This document shows positions 1-8,301 of a DNA stretch of 64,000 bases, piece by piece. The notes below the pieces were generated by a model. That model was not told the origin of the DNA and searched no databases. It saw only the letters and a list, made by a program, of their open reading frames with translations. The translations under genes were made by a program, and so were the position numbers. The DNA comes from Actinomadura rifamycini DSM 43936. Its GTDB lineage: Bacteria > Actinomycetota > Actinomycetes > Streptosporangiales > Streptosporangiaceae. Every line of letters begins with the position of its first letter. The first letter of the stretch is position 1. The stretch lies in contig NZ_AULB01000009.1 of assembly GCF_000425065.1 (NCBI RefSeq), positions 327,267 through 391,266 of the forward strand, written 5' to 3'.

Positions 1-951
1 CACCTCCGCGTCCCGGTTCGCCGACGGGTACAGCAGCAGGAGCTTGTCGCCCTCCCGGATCCGCTGCCCGCCCAGCTCGACGTCCCGCAGGGCGGTCCGG
101 GCCATGTTCTTGATGGGCGACACCCAGCGCAGCATCTCCTCGACCGCCACCGGGATCCTCCCCGGGTCGTCGATCAGCGCCCGCCGCTGCTCCGGGTGCC
201 GGCACAGCTGGTACATCCCGCCGGAGACCACGTGCCGGGTCGTCTCGTCCCCGCCGATGAGGATCAGCAGCGACTCCTGCACGATCGACGCCGGGTCGAG
301 CCGGTCCCCGTCGATCTCCGCGTGCACGAGGGCGCTCAGCAGGTCGTCGGACGGGTCGGCGCGGCGGCGCTCGGCCGCCCGGGTCGCGTACTCGGTGAAC
401 CCGGCGAACGCGTCCGCGGCCCGCTCCAGCAGCGCCGGGTCGTCGCCGCCGGTGAGGGCCCGCAGCATGTCGTCGGACCAGGTCAGCAGCATCGCGCGGT
501 CCTCGGGCGCCACGCCCAGCGCGTCCCCGATCACGATGAGCGGCAGCGGCGCGGCGACGTCGGCGACGAAGTCGCACGCGCCGCGCTCGCACACCTCGTC
601 GATGATCTCGTCGCAGACCCGCCGCAGGTAGTCCTCCTGCGCGGCGACGCGCCGCGGCGTGAACCCGGCGCTGACCAGCTTCCGGCGCAGCTTGTGCTCC
701 GGGTCGTCCATGTCGATCATCATCGGCAGGGCGGGGGCGTCGGCCCGGATCCCGTGCGCGTTGGAGAACACCTCCGGCGTCCGCGACACCCGCTTCACGT
801 CGGCGTGCCGGGAGATCCCCCACACCCCGGCGTTCTCGTCGCGGTAGACCGGCGCGTTCTCCCGCATCCAGCGCAGTTCCTCGTGCGGGTTCCGCCCCCA
901 GAACTCCCCGCTGATCAGGTTGATGGACTCGTTGACGGCGTGGTCGGGCAT
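1..951 (-). CDS. Cytochrome P450, CYP142-like (C-terminus off window)
   Basis: Haem-thiolate monooxygenase; 317 residues are visible and the C-terminal third with the haem-binding Cys lies beyond the left edge. The I-helix motif GGDETTRH starts at about residue 233 and the K-helix ExxR (EMLR) is near 270-273. The stretch ALPMMIDMDDPEHKLRRKLV and the GGDETTRH motif closely resemble mycobacterial CYP142, which oxidises the terminal carbon of the cholesterol side chain. That substrate is inferred from remembered family sequence only. The ATG at 951 is chosen because GAAAGG lies just upstream. A redox partner is not next to it. A steroid role would fit the hsa-like genes farther right, but there is no direct link in the sequence. 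Confidence 0.85.
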   Translation of the reverse strand, partial: MPDHAVNESINLISGEFWGRNPHEELRWMRENAPVYRDENAGVWGISRHADVKRVSRTPEVFSNAHGIRADAPALPMMIDMDDPEHKLRRKLVSAGFTPRRVAAQEDYLRRVCDEIIDEVCERGACDFVADVAAPLPLIVIGDALGVAPEDRAMLLTWSDDMLRALTGGDDPALLERAADAFAGFTEYATRAAERRRADPSDDLLSALVHAEIDGDRLDPASIVQESLLILIGGDETTRHVVSGGMYQLCRHPEQRRALIDDPGRIPVAVEEMLRWVSPIKNMARTALRDVELGGQRIREGDKLLLLYPSANRDAEV

Positions 952-1478
952 GCGCGCACCTTTCGTCAGGGGACGCCGGGATCGGCCGCCGGACGACCGC
1001 GGCGGAGGCTCGTGGGCGAACGCGTTCCGCGGCGCCGGCCGGGCCGTACCGCGTCCGGGTCCCCTGGAGGGCCCGCGCCCCCGCCGCGGCTCCGCGCGGA
1101 CGGCGCGGGGGCGCCGAAGCCCGAACCCCCGGTGTCGTCGTCCGGCATGTGCCGCCTCCAGCAAGGTCGCCCGAGCACCGCGCGGGGCCGCCGAGGCCCG
1201 CTCGAAGACTGGATGGTAAGACGATTCTCCTTCCGCCGAGGAAACCCGTCCGGTGAGCGGGACCGGGGTTGCGAACGCCCCGCGCCTCTGCCGCGAACCG
1301 CCTGGCAGGCGCCCTGCCGCCGCATTGCTTCGATTCCCGGTCGGCATGGCCGGCGAAGCGGCGCGCGACGAACGGGACGGGCGTCCGGAAACGGCCGCCG
1401 CGTCCGGCGCGGGACCCCTCCCGGATCCGGGCGCTCACAATGGCGGGCCCGAACGTCCGTTCTGCTGGAAGGGACCAC
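952..1478. other. Intergenic region, no gene recognised
   Basis: About 527 bp between the divergently transcribed P450 and membrane-protein genes. Open frames crossing it are low-complexity Gly/Arg/Pro-rich and have no recognisable family. GC-rich inverted repeats are frequent, but none stands out as a terminator or riboswitch. It presumably holds the two divergent promoters. Confidence 0.5.
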
Positions 1479-2888
1479 ATGGAGCATCCACCGCAGGCCG
1501 CCCCGGATGCGCCGCCCCGCCGCCACGACCGGTCGGCCGTCGCCATCGCCAACGCATCCCTGTTCAACGTCGGCTACCTGATGCTGGGACGGCGCCGCCT
1601 CGCCGCCGCCACCGGCCTGGTCACCCTCGTGCTCGTCGCCCTCCTCGCGACCGCCTTCCGGTCGGCGTGGTTCGAGGCCGTCGTGCTCCTCTGGTGGGCC
1701 GCCCTCATCGGGCACGGATGGATCCTGGCGGGCCGCGCCCCGTCCTCGTCCAGAGGCGGGCGGCGCGTGCCGGCGCTCTGCGTCACGCTGCCCGTGCTCG
1801 CCGCCGTGGGCCTGCTGCGCTTCGACGCCGCGGGCATCGAGGACACCGTCGCGCAGGCCCGCCGGGACGGCGACTGCGCCGAGGCGCGGGACGCCCTGGA
1901 CGCCGTCTGGTTCGGCCACCGCCTGGCCGCCGCGCCCGCGACCGCCCGCGGCGACCGGACCGCGGACGCCTGCCGCCGGCTGGCCGCCGCCGCGGACGAG
2001 CTCGAGACCGGCCTGACCGGCGACATCGCGGGCCTGCGCGACGGCCACGCCGCCCTCGCCGCCGTCCTCGCCGACGCCCCCGGCCACGAGCGGATGGTCG
2101 GCGCGACCCTCGAGCGGTTCCTCGCCGGGCTGCCCGCCGCGGACCCCTGCGCCACCGCCGGGATCACCGACTGGCTCCGCTCCCGGAAGGCGAGCGGCGA
2201 CGTGCTCGACCGCTCCGAGGGCGCCGTCGCCCGCACCGCGCCCACCGCGCTCGTCCGGTGCGGCGACCGGCTGATGTCCGGCAGGTCATGGCAGACGGCG
2301 CGCTCCCGCTACGAGCAGCTGCTCGCCCTGTACCCCGGCGACGCCCTCGCCGCCGAGGCCCGCGCCGGGGCGCGGAAGGCGACCCGGGCCATCGAGCTCG
2401 CGGCGGTCCGCGAGCTGCTGAAGGCCGACGACGGCGAGGAGCCCCGGTACTGCGCCGCGCCCGCGAAGTACACCGGCGCCGACGCCCGGGGCGGCGGCGT
2501 GAACCGGGCGCTGTTCGTCGGTGACGACGAGCACGCGAGCGCCCTCCCGAAGAAATGGCGCACCACCGACCCCGCCGACGCCGTCCTGGTGGTGTGCCTG
2601 GGCGAGCAGCGCTTCGGGCCCGTCCAGCAGAGCTGCCCGTACACCTACGGCGGCGGCAAGATCGTGACCGTGCGGTTCCACAAGATCGAGATCCCGGTGA
2701 AGGTGTACGAGCTGCGGACCGGCGAGGCCGTGGCGGACACCGAGGTCCGGATCGGCGGCGGGAGCTGCCCCGCCGTCATCCCGTACACCTCGTTCGGCAC
2801 CGACACCGGACCGCCGACCAAGGACTACGTCGACCCCTCCCGCGGTGACGTGCGCGCCGCCTTCGAAGCGCTGGTCACCGGCGACTGA
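1479..2888 (+). CDS. Membrane protein with TPR-like segment, unknown function
   Basis: 469 aa. The first 40 residues are polar, followed by three hydrophobic segments at about 41-60, 64-84 and 97-113. The remainder is soluble, with alanine-rich helical pairs including a TPR-like stretch (SWQTARSRYEQLLALYPGD, around residue 270). The C-terminal region is beta-rich and contains several cysteines. The ATG at 1479 is preferred over upstream in-frame starts because GGAAGGGA precedes it and the upstream part is low-complexity. I do not recognise a named family. The arrangement suggests a membrane-anchored protein with a large soluble domain. It is transcribed alone. Confidence 0.75.
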   Translation: MEHPPQAAPDAPPRRHDRSAVAIANASLFNVGYLMLGRRRLAAATGLVTLVLVALLATAFRSAWFEAVVLLWWAALIGHGWILAGRAPSSSRGGRRVPALCVTLPVLAAVGLLRFDAAGIEDTVAQARRDGDCAEARDALDAVWFGHRLAAAPATARGDRTADACRRLAAAADELETGLTGDIAGLRDGHAALAAVLADAPGHERMVGATLERFLAGLPAADPCATAGITDWLRSRKASGDVLDRSEGAVARTAPTALVRCGDRLMSGRSWQTARSRYEQLLALYPGDALAAEARAGARKATRAIELAAVRELLKADDGEEPRYCAAPAKYTGADARGGGVNRALFVGDDEHASALPKKWRTTDPADAVLVVCLGEQRFGPVQQSCPYTYGGGKIVTVRFHKIEIPVKVYELRTGEAVADTEVRIGGGSCPAVIPYTSFGTDTGPPTKDYVDPSRGDVRAAFEALVTGD

Positions 2889-3049
2889 ACCCCGCCCGCG
2901 GCGGCCCCCCGACCGGCCGCCGGCCGCCGCGGCTCCCGGGGACGGGCCGGGGCCCTCCGGCGGAACCGCGGACCACGGCTCTGGCCTTGGACGCCGGGAA
3001 TCCGCGATGATCGACGGCAGGGTCACCGAGACCGAAGGACGTGACGCCC

Positions 3050-3718
3050 ATGTCGGCTGACAGCAGCCTCCCGCCCGCGCTGGCGGGCCGGGAGAGCGAA
3101 TCGGAGGAGCTGGCGGACGCCGTGCGGCGCCTCATCGCGCTGTGCACCTCCACCACCGCTCCGGCCGGCGTCACCCGCGCCGCCGCGCGCGAGCTGAACG
3201 CCGTCGCGGACCGGCTGGAGCGCCACGTGCCGGACCCGCCGCACCCGATGACCATGCTGCTCGCCCCCTCGATCACGGCCGACGACGAGGCTCCCGACCT
3301 CGCCGCCCGGATGCCCTACGACGTGGTCGTCGGCCGCCACAGCCCGCTCGCGCCGCCCCTGTCCGTGGAGTTCGAACCGCCCAAGGCGCTGCTGCGCGGC
3401 ACCTTCACCCGCCCCTACCAGGGCCCGCCCGGCTGCGTGCACGGCGCCGTGATCGCGGCTTCCTTCGACCTCGTCTGCGCCGCCGCGAACGTCATCGCGG
3501 ACCTGCCCGGCCCGACGGCCCGCCTCGAGATCAGGTACCGGCGGCCCACCCTGCTGGACGTCCCGTGCCTGTTCGAGGGCGAGGTGGAGTCGCAGGAGGG
3601 CCGCCGCGTCCGGACGGTCGGCCGGCTGATCCAGCAGGACCGCGTGACGGTCGAGGCCGCGGGCGACTTCGTCATGCTCGACCGCGCCGACATCGCGCGG
3701 ATGAGCGGCCGTCCCTGA
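3050..3718 (+). CDS. PaaI-type hotdog-fold thioesterase family protein
   Basis: 222 aa. The C-terminal half carries the hotdog signature GPPGCVHGAVIAASFD, the HGG-like loop plus central helix of PaaI/YbgC-type acyl-CoA thioesterases, followed by the usual beta strands (RLEIRYRRPTLLDVP). The N-terminal ~80 residues form a helical extension seen in many actinobacterial members. It probably hydrolyses an acyl-CoA, but the substrate cannot be read from sequence. An in-frame GTG at 3041 is only 2 nt from the AAGGA ribosome site, so the ATG at 3050 is preferred. It is convergent with the DUF3068 gene, with only 4 bp between the stop codons. Confidence 0.8.
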   Translation: MSADSSLPPALAGRESESEELADAVRRLIALCTSTTAPAGVTRAAARELNAVADRLERHVPDPPHPMTMLLAPSITADDEAPDLAARMPYDVVVGRHSPLAPPLSVEFEPPKALLRGTFTRPYQGPPGCVHGAVIAASFDLVCAAANVIADLPGPTARLEIRYRRPTLLDVPCLFEGEVESQEGRRVRTVGRLIQQDRVTVEAAGDFVMLDRADIARMSGRP

Positions 3719-3722
3719 GCGC

Positions 3723-4715
3723 TCAGCCGACGCCCGGCGTGCCGGGCCGGAGCCGCCGCGCGGCGCCGTCCCCGGGCGGCGCCGCACGGGGACGGGTCCG
3801 GGCGCCGCGCCGGTCCAGGACGACGCCGGCCGCCAGGAGCACGGCTCCCAGCGCCACCGCGCCCAGGGGCACGACCGTCTCCAGCAGCCGGACCCGAGCG
3901 GCGGCGTCGTTCGCCGTCCCGGCCAGCGCGGTCCGCCCCTCGGGCGTCGTCCGCAACTCCAGATCGGCCACGACCAGGGTCCCGGTGCCCGACCGCGCCC
4001 TCAGCGTCGAACGCACCCTCTGCCGCTGGTCGACCGGGGCGCCGGTGCGGGGGTCGACCCAGAAGACCGCGTCGCCCCGGTAGTAGCGGTCGACCGGCAC
4101 CGCCCCGCCGCCGTCCGCCCCCAGCAGCCGCGCGGGCACGGCGGGCACCTCGCCCGGCACCTTCGTCGGCGGGACGTGCAACTCGAACCGGTAGGCGTCC
4201 ACCCCGCCGACGTCCTCGACGCCCTTGAACACGACGGGCCAGGTCCGCCGCGTCTGGGCGTCGAACATCCGGTACGTCCGTTTCCGCACGTCCATCGGCC
4301 AGAACACCCCGAGGCCCGACTGCCGCACGGACGTGTCGTCCTGGACGGCCGCGCGGCAGCAGGCGACGAGCTCGCCGCTCCGCCGGTCGAAGGCCAGCCG
4401 CCGGGTCGCGACGTCGACGAGGCGGCCGCGGTCGAGGTCCTGGATCACGGTGGTCATGTCCCACACCGCGACGTCGTCGCCGCTCGCCTCGACGTCCCCG
4501 CGGACGGTCGCGGTCGCGACGACGGTCGCGCCCGTGCGGACCCGCAGCGCCCCGGCGTCGAAGTACGTCGCGTTCTCGGCCCGCAGCCGCTGGACCTTGT
4601 AGATATCCGTCGGCGCGCGCACCACGGCCGGTGCCACGTACGTCCGTACGAGCACGCCGGTGGCCAGCAGGAACACTCCGAACCCGGCCAGAACGACGAC
4701 CGCCGCACCGCGCAT
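3723..4715 (-). CDS. DUF3068 (porin PorA-like) membrane protein
   Basis: 330 aa. An N-terminal transmembrane helix (about 3-25) is followed by a large extracytoplasmic domain and a C-terminal helix (about 285-308) with a short basic Pro/Arg tail. This topology and motifs such as VFWPMDVRKRTYRMFD and GVDAYRFELHVP match DUF3068, an actinobacterial envelope family with no firm biochemical role. The ATG at 4715 is chosen because GAGGAGG sits 5 nt upstream. Open sequence continues farther upstream but is not conserved in character. Probably a single-gene transcript. Confidence 0.85.
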   Translation of the reverse strand: MRGAAVVVLAGFGVFLLATGVLVRTYVAPAVVRAPTDIYKVQRLRAENATYFDAGALRVRTGATVVATATVRGDVEASGDDVAVWDMTTVIQDLDRGRLVDVATRRLAFDRRSGELVACCRAAVQDDTSVRQSGLGVFWPMDVRKRTYRMFDAQTRRTWPVVFKGVEDVGGVDAYRFELHVPPTKVPGEVPAVPARLLGADGGGAVPVDRYYRGDAVFWVDPRTGAPVDQRQRVRSTLRARSGTGTLVVADLELRTTPEGRTALAGTANDAAARVRLLETVVPLGAVALGAVLLAAGVVLDRRGARTRPRAAPPGDGAARRLRPGTPGVG

Positions 4716-4843
4716 CCCGGCCTCCTCGACCGCCCGGAAGGAGCCTTGATTATGCGCTTCTCCCATCGCGCGCACCAGCGTCTCGCCGCGGGACTGTGCA
4801 CGGTCACAGGCCCCGCGCGCCCGCGGCCGCCGCGGCGGCCCCG

Positions 4844-5641
4844 TCAGGGCTCCGCCCGGGCCTCCGGCCGGGTCACGCGGATCTTGGACTGGCCGTGCGG
4901 CAGCTCCTCCCAGTCCTCCATGAAGCGGGCGGTGAAGCCGTGGCGCTCCGCGAGCCGGGTCAGGGTCTCGGTGCGGTAGTAGAAGTCCTCGCGCAGGACG
5001 TGGTGCTCCGCGCCCTCGGTGCGGTCGAAGGTGAAGTCGAAGAAGCCGCCGGGCGCGAGGACGCGGCCGACGTGGGCGAGGCACTCGTCGATGACGTGGA
5101 GCGGGGAGTGGCTGAAGACGCTGTGCGCGTGGACGACCGTGAACCGCTCGGACGGCAGGAACTCCAGCTTCAGGTCGTCGACGAGGGCGAGGTGCGGCGT
5201 CTTGTCGCGCAGGCCGTGCCGGACGAGCGTCTTCTGCGCGGCGAGCAGGATGTCGGGCGAGATGTCGACGCCGTAGTAGTTGCCGGCGTCGAGGAAGTCG
5301 ATGAACCGCCAGCCGGCGCGCAGGTTGCCGCAGCCGATCTCCAGCATCCGGTCGTCCGGCTTGAGGCCGTGCTCGCGCAGGTAGTCGAACTGCATCCGGC
5401 CGAGCGCGAGCCAGCGTTCGTGGCTGCGGCTCCCGACGGCGGCCTCCGGGTTCCGGGCGGTGTCGGACTTCATCACCGCCCGGTAGTACGCGACGTGGTT
5501 CCGGTTGACCGCGCGCAGCTTCAGGTCCCGCGACATGCGGGACAGGTGGGCCCTGATCTTGTCCGGGTTCCGCGCGGCGTACCGCAGCCGGTAGGTCAGG
5601 CTCGCGCGGTTGCGGCGCGTCGGCGGCAGGGGATCGGTCAT
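4844..5641 (-). CDS. SAM-dependent class I methyltransferase
   Basis: 265 aa. The Rossmann-type SAM-binding motif I is LEIGCGNLRAGW (about residue 102), followed by YYGVDISPDIL as the acidic motif II region and a motif IV/post-I region VHAHSVFSHSPL. The N-terminus is basic (RNRASLTYRLRYAARNPDK). The acceptor is unknown; similar proteins occur near glycan or natural-product genes, but no such neighbours exist here. The ATG at 5641 follows GAGGACGAGG; an upstream in-frame GTG would add a Pro/Arg-rich 17-residue extension and is not favoured. Confidence 0.85.
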   Translation of the reverse strand: MTDPLPPTRRNRASLTYRLRYAARNPDKIRAHLSRMSRDLKLRAVNRNHVAYYRAVMKSDTARNPEAAVGSRSHERWLALGRMQFDYLREHGLKPDDRMLEIGCGNLRAGWRFIDFLDAGNYYGVDISPDILLAAQKTLVRHGLRDKTPHLALVDDLKLEFLPSERFTVVHAHSVFSHSPLHVIDECLAHVGRVLAPGGFFDFTFDRTEGAEHHVLREDFYYRTETLTRLAERHGFTARFMEDWEELPHGQSKIRVTRPEARAEP

Positions 5642-5766
5642 CGGCCTCGTCCTCGGTGCGTGGGTTGCGGGAGATCTGACCCGAGGGGCCACGGGCTAAA
5701 CCCAGGACCGCGCCGCCGCCCGGCAAAGCCCGCCCCCGACGGCGCTCCGGCCAGACGGCGCTCCGG

Positions 5767-6564
5767 CTAGACGGCGCGCCGCGCCGCGGGCAGCGACGCG
5801 AGATCGGCCTCGATGGCCGCCGCCGCCTCCCGCAGCGGCGGCAGCAGGTCGCGCCGGACGGACGCGACGGGCGTGCGGCTCGCGTGCGTGGAGATGTTGA
5901 CCGCCGCGACCACCCGGCCGTCCCGGTCCCGCAGCGGCGCCGCCACCGCGCGCAGCCCCTCCTCGAGCTCCTGGTCGACCATCGCCCAGCCGAGCTCGCG
6001 CACCCTCCCGAGCTCGGCGCGCAGCGCGTCCCTCGACGGGACGGCGCGGGAGGCGGGCGGCGCCGGGTCCCACGCGTCGACCAGCGCGTCCCGCTCCGCG
6101 TCGGGCAGGTGCGCCAGCAGCACCCGCCCCATCGAGGTGGCCGCCGCGGGGAACCGGGTGCCCACGCTGACGCCGACCGCCATGATCCGCGACACCGCGA
6201 CCCGCGCGACGTAGACGACGTCGGCGCCGTCCAGCACCGACACCGACGTCGACTCGTGCACCCGCGCGGCGAGCCGCTCCAGGTGCGGCTGCGCGATCTC
6301 CGGCAGCGACACCCCGGACAGGAACGCGTACCCCAGGTCCAGGACGCGCGGCGTGAGGGAGAACAGCCGCCCGTCGGTGCGCACGTACCCGAGGTCGGCG
6401 AGCGTGAGCAGGAACCGGCGGGCGGCGGCCCGGGTGAGGCCGGTGGCGCGCGCGACGTCGCTGAGCGTCAGCTCGGGCGCGTCCGCGCCGAACGCCCGGA
6501 TCACGGCCAGGCCGCGCTCCAGCGACTGCACGAAGTGCGCGCCGCGCTCGTCCTCGGTGGTCAT
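5767..6564 (-). CDS. IclR-family regulator, PcaR/PobR type
   Basis: 265 aa. The N-terminal winged helix-turn-helix (about 12-75) contains LTLSDVARATGLTRAAARRF. The C-terminal IclR effector domain includes GTRFPAAATSMGRVLLAHL and the ELEEGLRAVAAPLRD region typical of beta-ketoadipate-pathway regulators. It lies 25 bp downstream of pcaJ in the same orientation, so it is probably the third gene of a pcaI-pcaJ-iclR operon and senses beta-ketoadipate or a related acid. A candidate operator lies upstream of pcaI at 8167-8218. The ATG at 6564 gives a normal family length. Confidence 0.88.
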   Translation of the reverse strand: MTTEDERGAHFVQSLERGLAVIRAFGADAPELTLSDVARATGLTRAAARRFLLTLADLGYVRTDGRLFSLTPRVLDLGYAFLSGVSLPEIAQPHLERLAARVHESTSVSVLDGADVVYVARVAVSRIMAVGVSVGTRFPAAATSMGRVLLAHLPDAERDALVDAWDPAPPASRAVPSRDALRAELGRVRELGWAMVDQELEEGLRAVAAPLRDRDGRVVAAVNISTHASRTPVASVRRDLLPPLREAAAAIEADLASLPAARRAV

Positions 6565-6589
6565 CAGCGCACCATTATGGCGGACGGGC

Positions 6590-7336
6590 TCAGCCCGCGG
6601 CCGTCAGCGTCCGCAGCGCGTCCAGCTCGTCCGGGGCTGGCGGCTCGCCGGTGCGCAGCCCGGGGGAGACCTTCAGGTCCCAGCCGGTCGCCTCCCGCGC
6701 CCGCTCGACGGTCGAGCCCGGGTGCAGCCGCGTCAGCGTCAGCTCGCGGGTCTCCGGGTCCGGTTCGAGCACGCCGATGTCGGTGACGACGAACGTCGGC
6801 CCCGCGCCGCGCAGCCCGAACCGCTCGCGGTCGCCCGGTCCCGCGCCGAACCCGACCGACGTCGTGAAATCGACGCGGTCCACGAACGTCCGCGGCGACT
6901 GCCGGACGACCACGAACACCTCGCCGCAGTGCGCGGCGATCTCCGGGGCGCCGCCCGCGCCGGGCAGCCGCACCTCCGGGTCGCCGTAGCCGCCGATGAC
7001 CGTGGTGTTGATGTTGCCGAACCGGTCGATCTGCGCGGCGCCGAGGAACCCGACGTCGATGCGCCCCGGCTGCACCCAGTAGTTGAACACCTCGGGGACG
7101 CTCACCACCGCGGCGGCCGTCTCGGCGAGCTCGCCGTCGCCGATCGACAGCGGCAGCCGCTCCGGCTCGGCGCCCAGCGTCCCCGACTCGTACACGAGCA
7201 CGAGCCCCGGGGCGTGCGTGCGGCGCGCCAGGTTCGCGGCGGTGCTCGGCAGGCCGATCCCCACGAAGCACGCGGTGCCGTCGCGCAGCTCCCGCGCGGC
7301 GGCGATCGTCATCATCTCGTCCGACGTGTACGTCAT
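6590..7336 (-). CDS. pcaJ: 3-oxoadipate CoA-transferase beta subunit (PcaJ-type)
   Basis: 248 aa, class I CoA-transferase beta subunit. Glu50 in LVYESGTLGAEP aligns with the catalytic glutamate that forms the CoA thioester in this family. Later segments VGFLGAAQIDRFGNINTT and GGAPEIAAHC are also typical. With the alpha subunit it would transfer CoA from succinyl-CoA to 3-oxoadipate in the cytosol. The start overlaps the alpha-subunit stop by 4 nt (ATGA). Substrate assignment rests on the neighbouring PcaR-type regulator and similarity to Streptomyces PcaI/J. A different dicarboxylic or ring-cleavage acid remains possible because no other pca gene is in the window. Confidence 0.85.
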   Translation of the reverse strand: MTYTSDEMMTIAAARELRDGTACFVGIGLPSTAANLARRTHAPGLVLVYESGTLGAEPERLPLSIGDGELAETAAAVVSVPEVFNYWVQPGRIDVGFLGAAQIDRFGNINTTVIGGYGDPEVRLPGAGGAPEIAAHCGEVFVVVRQSPRTFVDRVDFTTSVGFGAGPGDRERFGLRGAGPTFVVTDIGVLEPDPETRELTLTRLHPGSTVERAREATGWDLKVSPGLRTGEPPAPDELDALRTLTAAG

Positions 7337-8142
7337 GCCCGCACCCCGATCTCGCTCTCCAGCCACGCCCGGAACTTCTCGCGATCGCGGCTGACCGCGT
7401 CCCACGCGCGGTAGGCGTCGTTGTCGCGCTCGTAGTAGCCGTGCGCGTAGGAGGGCCGCGCGCCCCCGGGCGCCTCCGCCACCATCGTGATCACCCACGA
7501 GGGGATCGTGATCGCGCCGGGCCGCTCCTCCAGCTCGTCCACGATCTCCTCCACGGTGACCAGTGAACGCTTCGAGGCGAGCACGACCTCCTTCTGGACG
7601 CCGGGGATGCCCCACAGCTGGACGTTGCCGCGCCGGTCCGCGCGCTGCGCGTGCACCACGCCGACGTCCGGGTTCAGCGCCGCCACCGCCGTCAGCTCCT
7701 CGCCGGTGAACGGGCACGTGATCGGCTCGATGTTCGCCGTGTGCGCGGGCAGGCCGGTGCCCCGGTACCCGCGCAGCACCGCGAACGGCAGCCCGGACGC
7801 GCCCGCCACGTACCGGTTCGCCATCCCGGCGTGGCTGTGCTCCTCGATCTCGAGCGGGGCGGGCCACGAGTTCTGGACGGCGTCCCGGAACCGGTGCAGC
7901 GAGCCCACGCCCGGGTTGCCGCCCCACGAGAACACCAGCTTGCGCGCGCACCCTGCGCCGATGAGCCGGTCGTAGACGATGTCGGGCGTCATCCGGACGA
8001 GCGTCAGGTCGCGGCGCCCCTGCCGGATGATTTCGTGCCCGGCCGCCACCGGGATCAGGTGGGTGAACCCCTCCAGCGCGACCTCGTCCCCGTCGCGGAC
8101 CAGCTCCCCGACGGCTTCGGCCAGCGAGACGATCTCCGCCAT
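7333..8142 (-). CDS. pcaI: 3-oxoadipate CoA-transferase alpha subunit (PcaI-type)
   Basis: 269 aa, class I CoA-transferase alpha subunit. The N-terminal substrate and oxyanion region is VALEGFTHLIPVAAGHEI, followed by TLVRMTPDIVYDRLIGAG and the GMANRYVAGASGLPFAVLRG segment shared with actinomycete PcaI proteins. It pairs with the PcaJ-type subunit, translationally coupled downstream. The ATG at 8142 is preceded by a strong GGGGAGG. As first gene of the operon it lies behind an operator-like repeat cluster that it shares with the divergent lhgO gene. Confidence 0.85.
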   Translation of the reverse strand: MAEIVSLAEAVGELVRDGDEVALEGFTHLIPVAAGHEIIRQGRRDLTLVRMTPDIVYDRLIGAGCARKLVFSWGGNPGVGSLHRFRDAVQNSWPAPLEIEEHSHAGMANRYVAGASGLPFAVLRGYRGTGLPAHTANIEPITCPFTGEELTAVAALNPDVGVVHAQRADRRGNVQLWGIPGVQKEVVLASKRSLVTVEEIVDELEERPGAITIPSWVITMVAEAPGGARPSYAHGYYERDNDAYRAWDAVSRDREKFRAWLESEIGVRA

Positions 8143-8166
8143 CCCCGCCGCCTCCCCTCGCTCGTT

Positions 8167-8218
8167 GTTCGCATCGCACACAACTGTACGGTATGCGAAC
8201 ACACGGTACGCGCACACA
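8167..8218. promoter_or_regulatory. Candidate IclR (PcaR/PobR-type) operator
   Basis: An inverted repeat GTTCGCAT (8167-8174) / ATGCGAAC (8193-8200) is followed by a direct copy of the right arm: ACGGTATGCGAACACA (8188-8203) recurs as ACGGTACGCGCACACA (8203-8218) with two mismatches. PobR/PcaU-type IclR regulators are known to bind three about-10-bp repeats starting GTTCG, two as a palindrome and one as a direct repeat. The arrangement seen here fits. It lies between pcaI and lhgO, so either or both could be controlled. Confidence 0.6.
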
Positions 8219-8301
8219 TGCCCCGGGTGCCGCCCGGCCGGCCGGCCGCCGGGCAGAATGGCCGGGCGCCGGGGACGGACCGCGAACGGAGGACGACGCA
8301 C

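Noticed and set aside
966..1167. Possible minus-strand small protein upstream of the P450 start
   Set aside because: Gly/Arg/Pro-rich low-complexity translation with no ribosome site or family resemblance.
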